From the NCBI RefSeq assembly GCF_900095445.1, contig NZ_FMJL01000036.1, forward strand, positions 1 through 37,359: a stretch of 37,359 bases of DNA. The letters are read 5' to 3'. The translations under genes were made by a program, and so were the position numbers. Positions 1 to 9,954 of the stretch are shown here, piece by piece. How positions within the stretch are numbered: the stretch's first letter is position 1; every line of letters begins with the position of its first letter. The notes below the pieces were generated by a model. It ran no database searches and had not been told where the DNA came from. It was given only the letters and a program-made list of their open reading frames with translations. This DNA is from Clostridium sp. N3C (GTDB taxonomy: Bacteria > Bacillota > Clostridia > Clostridiales > Clostridiaceae).

Positions 1-2136
1 ATTAAATCTAGTAACCTTTCCACCAGATTCAATTTTTTTTATTATATTTTCTAACTGTAACTTTAAATCAATGTTTTCTTCCAGTTCTTTAAACTGAGGA
101 TTATATTTAATAATATCCTCCATAGAAGTTAAACTCAAATTATACACATAGTTTATATGGTCCACTAATTTTAACCAAGCTTTCTTCCGTGCTTCCTCCT
201 TAGCAGCTTCCATAGTTTCCAAAATCCAAGCTTTCTCAAAGTCAATATATGATATAGACTTTTTTATTCGAGCTATAATATTCTTCAATTCTTCAATTCC
301 ATTATTTGCATTTAGCTCAATAAAATTGCCTCGCCAATATTCTGTAAACTTATTTAAAGATTCTTCTGAGAATTTACTCTTTTCTAATATTATATTTTGA
401 AATTCCATTGGACTCATAAGTTCTTCCAATTTAGGTCTATTATAATAATATTCTTTTTCATCCTCTGGAGAAATTAAGCCATTAGTTCTGTACAACTCTA
501 TTATTTCTTCTTCAGTCAAGGGAAGAGGCTCTCCCTTTTCTACAGGCATAGGTATCCAGGAATATCTATCTTCATTTTCTGATAAATACTTTGCTGCATC
601 TATAGGTTTATATTCATTGCCATTAACTACTATAGGTCTATACTCATTTATTCTAGTATTCCTTAATTTTAACCGTAATTGGTCTAATCTAGTAATTTGA
701 TTTTTTCTAATGTTTTCTAAGCTTTCAATCTCATTTTGTAGTGCTATAGGATTTAGTCTAGATCTTATTTCATTTATCTCATCTAAGTTTTTTTCCATCT
801 CTTGTCTACTTTCCGTTGAAGACAAAAGACTTAAACATAAAGATTGTAAACTAGGATGTACCTTACTTTTTAACACAGAAAGAGCCTTCTCACTAGAACT
901 GGTTACGAGAATACTTTTCCCTTGAGCTAGATAGTGACCTATTAAGTTAGCTATAGTATGAGTTTTTCCTGTACCTGGTGGTCCTTGTACCAATACAGCT
1001 CCATTACTTTCTAAAAATTTAGCTACAGCTAATTGCTCCCTATTTGCTTCCTTAGTTAACAAAATATTCTCATCTATTCCCTTAGGGTTTAGTTCTGTAG
1101 TTAAATAAGCAGTATCCTTGTTAAAGGGATTTTCTTCTACAATCCCTACTACTTCTTTTAAAAAGCTAGGCACCTTATTATTAATATTTATATCTTCAAT
1201 TATAGTATCTAGGGCTACGCCATAACCTAAGTTCCTTCTACGTAAAAATAAGACTGGCTTTCTATAAATTTGGGGATTATGCAAATCCCCTTGTAAAAAT
1301 TCCTTTCTTTCAGCAAATCTCCCTTTTGAAGATAACGCATTTGCCATTCTATTTAAAAATAAATTTGTATTTTCGAATTCTAAAGGACTATAGTTATTTC
1401 CCTGGAAATCACTGTAAATTTCCTTCAGTAATTCATTATTAACATTTTCAATGTAATATAATATACTACGATAAATTTCTAGTCCTTTATCAGAATAAGT
1501 TAATTTAAATTCCGGTACATCAGCATCAAATTCTAGTTTAACATGGCAGAGTAATAATGGATGGTCTATATAAACATCTCCTTTATACAAAAGATTACCA
1601 TCTCCTAAAATCAGCTCTAATTCCCCGCCTTCCTTCTTTATATTTGAATATAGGGCATAAAAAGAATTAAACAATTCATCAACAGCTCTAGCAGGTAATT
1701 CCTCTTCTATCCAAGCCTCTCTTTCCTTTTTCCACTTTAATAAATCCTCAACTCTATCTTTACTATCTTCAAATCTTTCAATTTTATATTCTCCTGCATC
1801 ATTATTGCTGTCTTTTTGAAAAAGCCTAATTTCTTTTTTTACTTTAATTTCTGAATAAACACTATCCCAATCCTTTTCTAGCCAATCTTTTAAAGAAGCT
1901 GGCATAGCAGGGCAATCTTTTAATATCGGTCTACGCACTCTTAAAATTTCTTGACTTTCATCTATTTCTCTACTATATATGTTATTAACAATACACCGAT
2001 GTTCAGGTATATTATCTAACCACTTTCGCCACACCTGATTATTAACATCAGTAATAATGGGATTCTTTATATTATTAAATTGCTTCAAAAAATGAAACAA
2101 TCGTACTATTTTTTCTTTAGCCTTGGAATTTATCAT
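1..2136 (-). CDS. Superfamily I DNA/RNA helicase (AAA_11-like), N-terminal part only
   Basis: The frame is open for 712 codons from the ATG at 2136 to base 1, so the C-terminal part, including the later helicase motifs, lies outside the window. The start follows a GGTGGTGA ribosome site. Residues 383-392 (VQGPPGTGKT, bases 961-990) form a Walker A motif of the type found in Upf1/DNA2-like superfamily I helicases, followed by a TIANLIGHYLAQG helix. The roughly 380 residues before it match no domain I can name. After Walker A comes a charged, helical, probably coiled-coil stretch (about residues 430-510), as in helicases with a large insertion between motifs I and II. The protein should bind and hydrolyse ATP and act on nucleic acid. 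Large stand-alone helicases like this can be housekeeping or defence proteins; without the C-terminus I cannot decide. Confidence 0.8.
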   Translation of the reverse strand, partial: MINSKAKEKIVRLFHFLKQFNNIKNPIITDVNNQVWRKWLDNIPEHRCIVNNIYSREIDESQEILRVRRPILKDCPAMPASLKDWLEKDWDSVYSEIKVKKEIRLFQKDSNNDAGEYKIERFEDSKDRVEDLLKWKKEREAWIEEELPARAVDELFNSFYALYSNIKKEGGELELILGDGNLLYKGDVYIDHPLLLCHVKLEFDADVPEFKLTYSDKGLEIYRSILYYIENVNNELLKEIYSDFQGNNYSPLEFENTNLFLNRMANALSSKGRFAERKEFLQGDLHNPQIYRKPVLFLRRRNLGYGVALDTIIEDININNKVPSFLKEVVGIVEENPFNKDTAYLTTELNPKGIDENILLTKEANREQLAVAKFLESNGAVLVQGPPGTGKTHTIANLIGHYLAQGKSILVTSSSEKALSVLKSKVHPSLQSLCLSLLSSTESRQEMEKNLDEINEIRSRLNPIALQNEIESLENIRKNQITRLDQLRLKLRNTRINEYRPIVVNGNEYKPIDAAKYLSENEDRYSWIPMPVEKGEPLPLTEEEIIELYRTNGLISPEDEKEYYYNRPKLEELMSPMEFQNIILEKSKFSEESLNKFTEYWRGNFIELNANNGIEELKNIIARIKKSISYIDFEKAWILETMEAAKEEARKKAWLKLVDHINYVYNLSLTSMEDIIKYNPQFKELEENIDLKLQLENIIKKIESGGKVTRFN

Positions 2137-2232
2137 TTGAGTCACCACCATTTCTGTACGTAAATTAAAGCAGAGATATACTAAAAAGTATCCTCAATTT
2201 TCCAAGCTTATCCGAACATAAGTTTCATTTAT

Positions 2233-2261
2233 ATTATATCAAAAAAGTCATTGAAAGTCAC
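2233..2261 (-). promoter_or_regulatory. Probable sigma-A promoter of the helicase gene
   Basis: On the minus strand, GTGACT (2261-2256), a 17-base spacer and TATAAT (2238-2233) lie about 95 bases before the helicase start. The -35 box is only a partial match. An inverted repeat (2248-2257 with 2273-2283) overlaps it. Confidence 0.5.
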
Positions 2262-2351
2262 GTAAATTCTAGCTTTTCAATGATATTATTAATATGATAT
2301 AATTGTTATATTTTTACTTTTTAAAATTACATATATTTATGTATATAAAAA

Positions 2352-2391
2352 AATTCAGACCACTTATCTTACCTAAAGAAAGGTCTGAATT
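2352..2391 (-). terminator. Terminator after the 67-residue protein gene
   Basis: A perfect 10-bp stem (AATTCAGACC with GGTCTGAATT) has a 20-base loop and is followed on the minus strand by a run of T. It lies just past the stop of the gene at 2413-2616. Confidence 0.7.
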
Positions 2392-2412
2392 AATCAAAAT
2401 CTAATATAAAAA

Positions 2413-2616
2413 TTAATAGAATCCACCGTCCATAATTTGATTTATCTCCTCTTGCTCCATTTTAATTCCTGTTAAAGTATGTTTAAGCTTTTTAACTTCC
2501 CCATCTGTCATAGAAGCAGAGTTGCTAGATAAGTATTTTACAATTCTTTCCTCTTCAACTTTTAGCTCTTTCATACGTCTGTCATAATCCCTCTGTTGAA
2601 ACTCTAGCATATCCAT
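2413..2616 (-). CDS. Small charged coiled-coil protein of unknown function
   Basis: This 67-residue protein is not recognised. GGAGG lies 7 bases before the ATG at 2616, and a second in-frame ATG follows two codons later. The sequence is almost entirely charged helix with heptad-like spacing (EFQQRDYDRRMKELKVEEER at the start, then KKLKHTLTGIKMEQEEINQI), so a short coiled coil is likely. There is no signal peptide or membrane segment. It begins 78 bases after the end of the upstream recombinase gene on the same strand and is closed by its own terminator, so the two may share a transcript. The good ribosome site and terminator make it a real gene. Confidence 0.6.
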   Translation of the reverse strand: MDMLEFQQRDYDRRMKELKVEEERIVKYLSSNSASMTDGEVKKLKHTLTGIKMEQEEINQIMDGGFY

Positions 2617-2694
2617 ATGCTTTCCTCCAATTTTGTAATCTTTTTTGCTTATTATTCTCTACTTCATACATATAACATATGTATATAACTTTTA

Positions 2695-3360
2695 TTAACT
2701 ACAAGACTGAGATTTCTTTATATTTTTACTAGATTGAATTTCTTTCTCATCCTTAGGATTAAATATTTTTTTAGCTTCTTCCAAAACCATCCTATATTTG
2801 CGACTTTTGCTGCCATAAAGTTTTGCTGAAAACATAGTTATTATGGATAAAGCATCTTCAATCAATTCTTCTTCATAACATTTTTCTTCATCCTCTGTTA
2901 TTGTTACAATTTCTACATTATGATATTTACATATTTCCTTTATTAGCTCGTTACCAAAGCGCATTAACCTATCCTTATAATTCAAAACAATTCTCTCTAA
3001 CTGGTTAGTTTCAATAAGTTTTATAAGTTCTAATAAGCCTTGTCTGTTATAATTAAGGCCTGATCCAATATCTTCGATTGTCCTATATTTCCAACCCTTT
3101 GAGGCACAATACAACTGTAATATTTGCTTTTGCTTTTCCAATTCTGCAGGATCCATAGCTTTGGAAATTCTTACATATATAACTGTAATTTTATCACAGT
3201 TTTTATTTCTATTAGCATAACTTAATACAGACTCTATTTCATACCTTCTATGCCCCCCAGGTGTTCTTTCTGAAACAACTTTTCCAGCCTTATCCCACTC
3301 CCTTAAAGTTGTCACTGTTACTCCCGCTGCTTTTGCTGCTTTTCCAATTGAAACTTTCAT
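2695..3360 (-). CDS. IS607-family TnpA-like serine recombinase without TnpB
   Basis: The 221-residue protein starts at an ATG behind AGGTGA. Residues 1-45 are a MerR-like winged helix ending in the family hallmark RTPGGHRRY (32-40). A small serine-recombinase domain follows: YVRIS with probable nucleophile Ser66, DIGSGLNYNRQGL (97-109), KDRLMRFG with catalytic-type arginines 131 and 134, and LYGSKSRK near 181-188. The normal IS607 TnpA is 190-220 residues, so it looks complete. In IS607 elements tnpA is followed by tnpB; here only a 67-residue protein follows and no TnpB sequence is present. It could be a solo element, an IS remnant with an intact recombinase, or a domesticated enzyme. The last 20 residues are Lys/Ser-rich and not typical of the family. 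Confidence 0.85.
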   Translation of the reverse strand: MKVSIGKAAKAAGVTVTTLREWDKAGKVVSERTPGGHRRYEIESVLSYANRNKNCDKITVIYVRISKAMDPAELEKQKQILQLYCASKGWKYRTIEDIGSGLNYNRQGLLELIKLIETNQLERIVLNYKDRLMRFGNELIKEICKYHNVEIVTITEDEEKCYEEELIEDALSIITMFSAKLYGSKSRKYRMVLEEAKKIFNPKDEKEIQSSKNIKKSQSCS

Positions 3361-3488
3361 ATTCCATCACCTACATTGAAATTATACTCATAGTATTTTC
3401 AAACTTAAACTTATTATGCATATTATTCTATATTTATGTAACTTCATAGTAAAACAAGGTCTTCTTTAAAGGTAGGATAAAATAAAAA

Positions 3489-3510
3489 ACTGTCAGCCTA
3501 AGCTGACAGT
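3489..3510 (-). terminator. Terminator after the alpha-amylase gene
   Basis: A perfect 9-bp stem (ACTGTCAGC/GCTGACAGT) with a 4-base loop is followed on the minus strand by TTTTTTATTTT. It lies 10 bases after the amylase stop. Confidence 0.9.
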
Positions 3511-3520
3511 CATATTGAGA

Positions 3521-5177
<1,657 letters not shown>

Positions 5178-5307
5178 CACCTCTACTACATAAATCGGTA
5201 ATATTTTCGTTACAAAATTTACCACATTGTTCGACCATAGTCTTTTCAGTTTTAATTGATAATTATTAAAATATAATTCTCATTTAAGTAAAATTAGTAT
5301 TATATAC

Positions 5308-5336
5308 TTGACAAATTAATTCATGTAAAATATTAT
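5308..5336 (+). promoter_or_regulatory. Sigma-A promoter of the trpB leader
   Basis: TTGACA (5308-5313), a 17-base spacer and TATTAT (5331-5336) give a start near 5343, so the T-box motif lies only about 120 nucleotides into the transcript. Confidence 0.75.
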
Positions 5337-5342
5337 ATTTTA

Positions 5343-5520
5343 TGCAATTATATGTTCTAAATAATAATGGACTAGTAAGAAAAGTAGTCTATAATTTTTG
5401 TTAACATACAATGGATATTTTATTGAAAGCAAATAAGAACTATATAGTTGAATGGACTTACGAGGGTGGTATCGCAGAATCTGTAACTCTTGTCCCTTTA
5501 TAAGGAACAAGAGTTTTTAT
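5343..5520 (+). ncRNA. T-box-like leader (antiterminator/terminator) of trpB
   Basis: The motif GAGGGTGGTATCGCAG (5462-5477) matches the T-box consensus (AGGGTGGNACCGCG). A terminator follows: AACTCTTGT (5485-5493) pairs with ACAAGAGTT (5507-5515), then T5. GAGGG in the T-box can pair with CCCTT in the terminator loop (5494-5498), the usual competing antiterminator. Upstream there is only a short stem (TATGTT 5351-5356 with AACATA 5403-5408, enclosing GGACTA/TAGTCT), not the long canonical Stem I, so the specifier cannot be assigned. TGG triplets occur at 5368-5370, 5412-5414 and 5453-5455. Control by uncharged tRNA-Trp is likely from the gene, not proven by the RNA. Confidence 0.7.
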
Positions 5521-5591
5521 ATATTTATTAAATATAAATAAACATAAATGACTATTAACTTTTTTTAAGATGTCAGAAAGGAGAAATACAC

Positions 5592-6962
5592 ATGCCTAAA
5601 ATACCTTATAGAATTTACTTATCTGAAGAAGAAATTCCTAAGCAATGGTACAATTTAAGAGCTGATATGAAGGAGCAACCTGATCCCTATATTAATCCTG
5701 CTACTATGAAAGAGGCAGTATTAGAAGATTTTTTACCTATATTTTGTGATGAATTAGCAAAACAAGAAATGGATGTAAAAAATAAATATATTGATATTCC
5801 TGAAGAGGTTCTAAACTTTTATAAAATATATCGTCCTTCACCTCTTTGCCGTGCTTACAATTTAGAGAAAGCCTTAGATACACCAGCTAAAATTTATTAT
5901 AAATTCGAAGGTAATAATACTTCAGGAAGTCATAAGTTAAATTCTGCGGTGGCACAGGTTTACTATGCTAAAAAGCAAGGTATTAGCTCTTTAACTACAG
6001 AAACAGGTGCTGGTCAATGGGGTACAGCACTTTCAGAAGCTTGTGCATATTTTGGAATACCCTTGACAGTATATATGGTTAAAGTTTCATCACAACAAAA
6101 ACCCTATCGTAAAGCTATTATGGAAACCTTTGGAGCAAAAGTGATTCCTAGCCCTTCTACTAATACAGAAGTTGGTAAAGCTATTTTAGCCAAAAACCCT
6201 GATAATGGTGGCAGTCTTGGCTGTGCCATTTCTGAAGCTATTGAACATGCAGTGAAGGGAGAAAATTGCAGATATGTATTAGGGTCCGTATTAAACCAGG
6301 TATTACTTCACCAATCCATAATCGGACTTGAGGCAAAAAAATCTATGGAAAAAATAGATGAGTATCCTGATATTATTATTGGTTCTGCCGGTGGTGGATC
6401 TAATCTAGGCGGCCTCATAGCGCCTTTTATGCAGGATAAACTCCTTGGTAAATCAAACCCTCATTTCATAGCTGTGGAACCAGCTTCTTGTCCATCATTA
6501 ACTCGTGGTAAATACGCTTATGATTTCTGTGATACAGGTAAAGTTACGCCATTAGCAAAAATGTACACATTAGGATGTGAGTTTGTTCCATCTCCAAATC
6601 ACGCTGGAGGATTAAGGTATCATGGTATGAGTCCAATACTTTCAAAGCTTTACCATGATGGATATTTAGATGAAGCTATAGCCGTTGAACAAAGCAAAAT
6701 ATTCCAAGCTGCTACTTTGTTTGCTAAGTATGAAACTATATTACCTGCTCCAGAATCTGCTCATGCTATATACGGTGCAATTCAAGAGGCTCTAAAATGT
6801 AAAGAAACAGGAGAAGTTAAAACTATTCTTTTTGGCTTAACAGGTACAGGCTATTTCGACATGCAGGCATATATGAGTTACAATTCTGGAACTATAACTG
6901 ATTATATCCCTACTGATGAAGATTTAAAGATTGGTTTTGATGCCTTACCTAAAATAGAATAA
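5592..6962 (+). CDS. trpB: Tryptophan synthase beta chain, TrpB2 type
   Basis: This PLP enzyme is predicted to condense indole with serine to give tryptophan. The ATG follows AAAGGAG by 8 bases. At 456 residues it is longer than the roughly 400 of classic TrpB1; the N-terminal extension and sequence style (YRIYLSEEEIPKQWYNL, RPSPLCRA) are typical of TrpB2. The PLP lysine is Lys115 in SGSHKLNSA; TETGAGQWG (136-144) and the phosphate-binding GSAGGGSN are present. There is no trpA or other trp gene next to it, so it probably works alone, salvaging free indole. A T-box-like attenuator precedes it and a terminator follows. Confidence 0.93.
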   Translation: MPKIPYRIYLSEEEIPKQWYNLRADMKEQPDPYINPATMKEAVLEDFLPIFCDELAKQEMDVKNKYIDIPEEVLNFYKIYRPSPLCRAYNLEKALDTPAKIYYKFEGNNTSGSHKLNSAVAQVYYAKKQGISSLTTETGAGQWGTALSEACAYFGIPLTVYMVKVSSQQKPYRKAIMETFGAKVIPSPSTNTEVGKAILAKNPDNGGSLGCAISEAIEHAVKGENCRYVLGSVLNQVLLHQSIIGLEAKKSMEKIDEYPDIIIGSAGGGSNLGGLIAPFMQDKLLGKSNPHFIAVEPASCPSLTRGKYAYDFCDTGKVTPLAKMYTLGCEFVPSPNHAGGLRYHGMSPILSKLYHDGYLDEAIAVEQSKIFQAATLFAKYETILPAPESAHAIYGAIQEALKCKETGEVKTILFGLTGTGYFDMQAYMSYNSGTITDYIPTDEDLKIGFDALPKIE

Positions 6963-6971
6963 TAGTTTACC

Positions 6972-7000
6972 AATGGCTGTCAATTCCTTTGACAGTCATT
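6972..7000 (+). terminator. Terminator after trpB
   Basis: An 11-bp stem with one G-U pair (AATGGCTGTCA/TGACAGTCATT) and a 7-base loop precedes TTTTACTT. It lies directly after the trpB stop. Confidence 0.8.
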
Positions 7001-7025
7001 TTACTTATCACTATATAATTTAAGA

Positions 7026-7054
7026 ACATATTAAAAAACATAACTGCATAGTTT
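7026..7054 (+). promoter_or_regulatory. Candidate sigma-E promoter of ytrH-ytrI
   Basis: ACATATT (7026-7032), 14 bases, then CATAGTTT (7047-7054) fits the sporulation sigma-E pattern (KMATATT, 14-15, CATACAHT) except for two positions in the -10 box. Sigma-E control is what is known for ytrHI in Bacillus. Confidence 0.5.
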
Positions 7055-7085
7055 ATATAGAAGCAATATTGTAAAAGGTAATTCT

Positions 7086-7424
7086 ATGACTAGTTTTCTT
7101 TCCAATATAGTTTATAGCTTTTTTATATCCTTTGGAGTAGTTGTTGGAGCTTGTATCTTTGCAGGCATAGGTGCAGTAATAAATAATGACCCTCCACTAA
7201 AAACCATGCATGATTTAGCTGCATCGGTAAAAATATGGGCAGTGGCTACGGCTTTAGGAGGTACCTTCTCTTCCCTTGAAATGCTTGAGGGAGGTCTATT
7301 CCGCGGAGAAGTAAAGCTAGCTATAAAACAGGTACTATACATACTAGCCGCTTTAATAGGAGCTAATTTAGGATTCAATTTAATTAAACTCTTGGACAAA
7401 TGTGGTGAGATATGGACAAAATAA
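7086..7424 (+). CDS. ytrH: Sporulation membrane protein YtrH
   Basis: At 112 residues it matches the length and sequence of the YtrH family, small mother-cell membrane proteins needed for efficient sporulation. Three hydrophobic segments are visible: about residues 5-32 (IVYSFFISFGVVVGACIFAG), 47-62, and 82-105 (LYILAALIGANLGFNLIKLL). The start follows a modest AAAGGTAA site. Its last 13 bases overlap the next gene, ytrI, the usual partner, which supports the call by context as well as sequence. Confidence 0.88.
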   Translation: MTSFLSNIVYSFFISFGVVVGACIFAGIGAVINNDPPLKTMHDLAASVKIWAVATALGGTFSSLEMLEGGLFRGEVKLAIKQVLYILAALIGANLGFNLIKLLDKCGEIWTK

Positions 7425-7879
7425 AAGGAAAGAACTACTTTATCTTATTTTATACCGGAATCATTGTTGGTGGACTATTTGGTATTATTTCCTATAACGC
7501 CTTAGTAAGTCATAGAATTGATGAATATCATCAAAAAATTAAGGCCTTAGAATTACTTATAGAGGATAAAGATTTACGTTTAGAGAAACTAGAAGATACT
7601 ATTGATAAAAATAAGCTGATAGTGAAAAATATTAACATTACTTTAAATCACAAGGAAGACGATTTAACAAGAATAGGTTTAGAAAAAAATATAAGAGAAA
7701 CTCTTAACAAATTTGTAGGTAAAGAAGTACATACCGTTGATGCAGAAATGCTCTGGGAAGTTGTAGATGGAAGGATTGTTAAAATTGCGGACAAGGAATA
7801 TAAAATAAAACTTAATAAACTCTTAATTTCAGAAACTATTATGGTTTGGGGAGATGTATTAGAAGAAGATAATAACTAA
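7412..7879 (+). CDS. ytrI: Sporulation membrane protein YtrI
   Basis: This 155-residue protein has one N-terminal membrane helix (about 9-29, YFILFYTGIIVGGLFGIISY), then a coiled coil (about 32-85) and a small soluble C-terminal domain. This is the YtrI layout. The ATG lies inside the 3' end of ytrH behind GGTGAG, so translation is coupled. YtrI works with YtrH in the mother-cell membrane during spore formation. The identification rests on the ytrH neighbour and topology more than on sequence motifs. Confidence 0.75.
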   Translation: MDKIKGKNYFILFYTGIIVGGLFGIISYNALVSHRIDEYHQKIKALELLIEDKDLRLEKLEDTIDKNKLIVKNINITLNHKEDDLTRIGLEKNIRETLNKFVGKEVHTVDAEMLWEVVDGRIVKIADKEYKIKLNKLLISETIMVWGDVLEEDNN

Positions 7880-7882
7880 TTC

Positions 7883-7927
7883 AAAAATGAGCAATGGCTA
7901 AATAAATTTAGACCGCTGCTCATTTTT
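7883..7927 (+). terminator. Bidirectional terminator between ytrI and leuA
   Basis: An 11-bp stem (AAAAATGAGCA/TGCTCATTTTT) separates two converging genes. T runs follow it on both strands, so it can end ytrHI and leuA transcripts. Confidence 0.75.
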
Positions 7928-7972
7928 ATTTTACCTTACACTATATGTGTAAAACAACATTATATTATAAAA

Positions 7973-9538
7973 CTACTTTTCCTCGCTATTTATACCATCT
8001 AGAATAATGTTATTTACAGCATTAATAAAGGCTAAGGCACTGGCTTTTATAACGTCTGTATCAATAGCTCTGGCATTATAATTTTTGCCATTATAGTTTA
8101 CCTGGAGTCTTACCTTTCCTAATGCCTCCATACCCTTAGAAACACTACTAACTTTATATTCATTTAAATTTATATCCATTTTTACTATATCTTTAATTGC
8201 TGCATATAGGGCATCTACCACACCATTTCCTACACTACTGCTCTTAAATACTTCATTACCTTTCTTCAACATTACACTAGCTGAAGGAAAAATGCTATTA
8301 CTGATTACTTGTAAATCAACCAATTCATAAAACATATCTTTAGTTTCTAGGAAATCATTAAACTTTGGATCTTCTAGATTTACGCTATTTTCCACTATAT
8401 AATATAGATCATAATCGTAGATTTCCTTTTTTAAGTCCGCTAATTCCAAGAACTTAGCATTAACTTTTTCAAATTCTTCATCAGTAAAGGATTGAAAACC
8501 AATTTTCTCAAGAGCATTCTTCAAGGCATGACGACCTGAACGAGCTGTTAATACAAGTTCCATTGAATCTACCCCTACATCTTCTGGGTGTATAACCTCA
8601 TAAGCATCTCTTGCCTTTAGTATACCATCCTGATGTATACCAGAAGAATGTGAAAAAGCATTATCTCCAACTATGGCCTTATTAACCTGTACATCCAATC
8701 CCATATTAAAGCTAACTAGCTGTGATGTCTTCTTTAATTGTTGAGTTACAATATCTGTATAGGCATTGTAGTAATCGCCTCTCAATTTTAAAGCCATAAC
8801 TACTTCTTCAAGAGCAGCATTACCAGCTCTTTCTCCAATACCATTTATTGTACATTCAATTTTATCAGCACCATTTTTTATAGCAGCTAAAGTATTGGCA
8901 GTAGCAAGTCCCAAATCGTTGTGACAATGAACACTTAAAAGTACATCATTATTTAAATTCTTTATTCTATAATTTAATTTTCTAATCAGTTCACCGAATT
9001 CTTCTGGAACAGCATATCCTACTGTATCTGGCACATTAATCATTGTGGCACCTGCTTTAATAACAGCCTCAATAGTTTCCCAAAGATATTCAAAATCAGA
9101 TCTAGAAGCATCTTCTGTAGAATATTGTACTTGACTAGTTAGAGTTTTAGCATATTTTACAGCTTCTACTCCCTGTCTCAATATTTCCTCCCTAGATTTA
9201 TTTAGCTTTTTTGTAACATGTACATCTGATGTCCCCAAAACAATGTGAATTAAAGGTTGGGCGGAATATTTTACACTGTTATAAACTGCATCTATATCTG
9301 ACTTCACTGCTCTAGCTAATCCAGCAATCATAACGCTGTCCCCTACTTTTTTAGCAATGGTCTCCACTGCTTTAAAATCACCTTTAGAAGAGCAAGGAAA
9401 GCCTGCCTCTATAATATCTACCCCCAGATTTTTCAGCTGATAGGCCACTTCCAACTTTTCATTTAGATTAAGTTTTGCCCCTGGTACTTGTTCTCCATCT
9501 CTCAATGTTGTATCAAATACTAAAATCTTTCTCTTCAT
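7973..9538 (-). CDS. leuA: 2-isopropylmalate synthase
   Basis: LeuA condenses acetyl-CoA with 2-oxoisovalerate, the first committed step to leucine. The 521-residue protein has the HMGL-like TIM barrel (about 5-270) with FDTTLRDGEQ (8-17), the metal-binding SVHCHNDLG and the NGIGERAGNA loop. The linker contains HSSGIHQDGI. A C-terminal LeuA regulatory domain (about 385-515) is the usual site of leucine feedback inhibition. The length is normal for the family. The ATG follows AAGGGGGTA. Homocitrate or citramalate synthases are related alternatives, but the leucine T-box upstream and the sequence favour LeuA. No other leu genes are adjacent. Confidence 0.95.
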   Translation of the reverse strand: MKRKILVFDTTLRDGEQVPGAKLNLNEKLEVAYQLKNLGVDIIEAGFPCSSKGDFKAVETIAKKVGDSVMIAGLARAVKSDIDAVYNSVKYSAQPLIHIVLGTSDVHVTKKLNKSREEILRQGVEAVKYAKTLTSQVQYSTEDASRSDFEYLWETIEAVIKAGATMINVPDTVGYAVPEEFGELIRKLNYRIKNLNNDVLLSVHCHNDLGLATANTLAAIKNGADKIECTINGIGERAGNAALEEVVMALKLRGDYYNAYTDIVTQQLKKTSQLVSFNMGLDVQVNKAIVGDNAFSHSSGIHQDGILKARDAYEVIHPEDVGVDSMELVLTARSGRHALKNALEKIGFQSFTDEEFEKVNAKFLELADLKKEIYDYDLYYIVENSVNLEDPKFNDFLETKDMFYELVDLQVISNSIFPSASVMLKKGNEVFKSSSVGNGVVDALYAAIKDIVKMDINLNEYKVSSVSKGMEALGKVRLQVNYNGKNYNARAIDTDVIKASALAFINAVNNIILDGINSEEK

Positions 9539-9585
9539 TTAAAATACCCCCTTTAAAACTTTATGCTTTTCCATTTTCTGGTTAA

Positions 9586-9853
9586 TAAAAAACTCGCCTC
9601 TATTATCAAAATAGAGACGAGTATATAAACCCGCGGTACCACTCAATTTAATTCTATAACAGAATTCCCTCTTTCAATGGCTAACACCATCTATCTTTTT
9701 AACGGTAGAATACCGTCAAGCCCTACTACAATTCGGACAGCAGTTCATGGATGAGTTCAAAACTAGTGAATACACCGTTTCTCAGCAACCACGGCTCTCT
9801 GTAGTAATCAAATAGTTTCTACTATTTCCACTCATAACCTTTTTAACTCTTTT
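9586..9853 (-). ncRNA. Leucine T-box riboswitch of leuA
   Basis: Read on the minus strand this is a canonical transcriptional T-box. It has Stem I with AGAGAGCCGTGGTTGCTGAG, specifier loop GAACTCA with specifier CTC (9755-9753, Leu), and a Stem III hairpin (GACGGTATTCTACCGTT). The T-box GAGTGGTACCGCGG ends near 9631. The terminator is ACTCGTCTCTATT paired with AATAGAGGCGAGT (9592-9622), then TTTTTT. GAGT of the T-box can pair with ACTC of the terminator arm, giving the antiterminator. TGGT in the T-box fits the A73 discriminator of tRNA-Leu. Low charged tRNA-Leu should turn leuA on. Confidence 0.93.
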
Positions 9854-9859
9854 TTTACT

Positions 9860-9888
9860 ATATTAACATAGGAGTATTACAATGTCAA
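9860..9888 (-). promoter_or_regulatory. Sigma-A promoter of leuA
   Basis: TTGACA (9888-9883), a 17-base spacer and TAATAT (9865-9860) on the minus strand place the start near 9853, just before the T-box leader. Confidence 0.85.
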
Positions 9889-9954
9889 CTACTTTAAGCA
9901 TATTTTACAATTTAAATAAAAAATAATTAATCCATATTCATTTATCTATTTATT

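Noticed and set aside
2137..2694. tnpB or an associated guide RNA next to the IS607-type recombinase
   Set aside because: No TnpB-like coding sequence or remnant on either strand in the flanks; only the 67-residue gene and terminator are seen.
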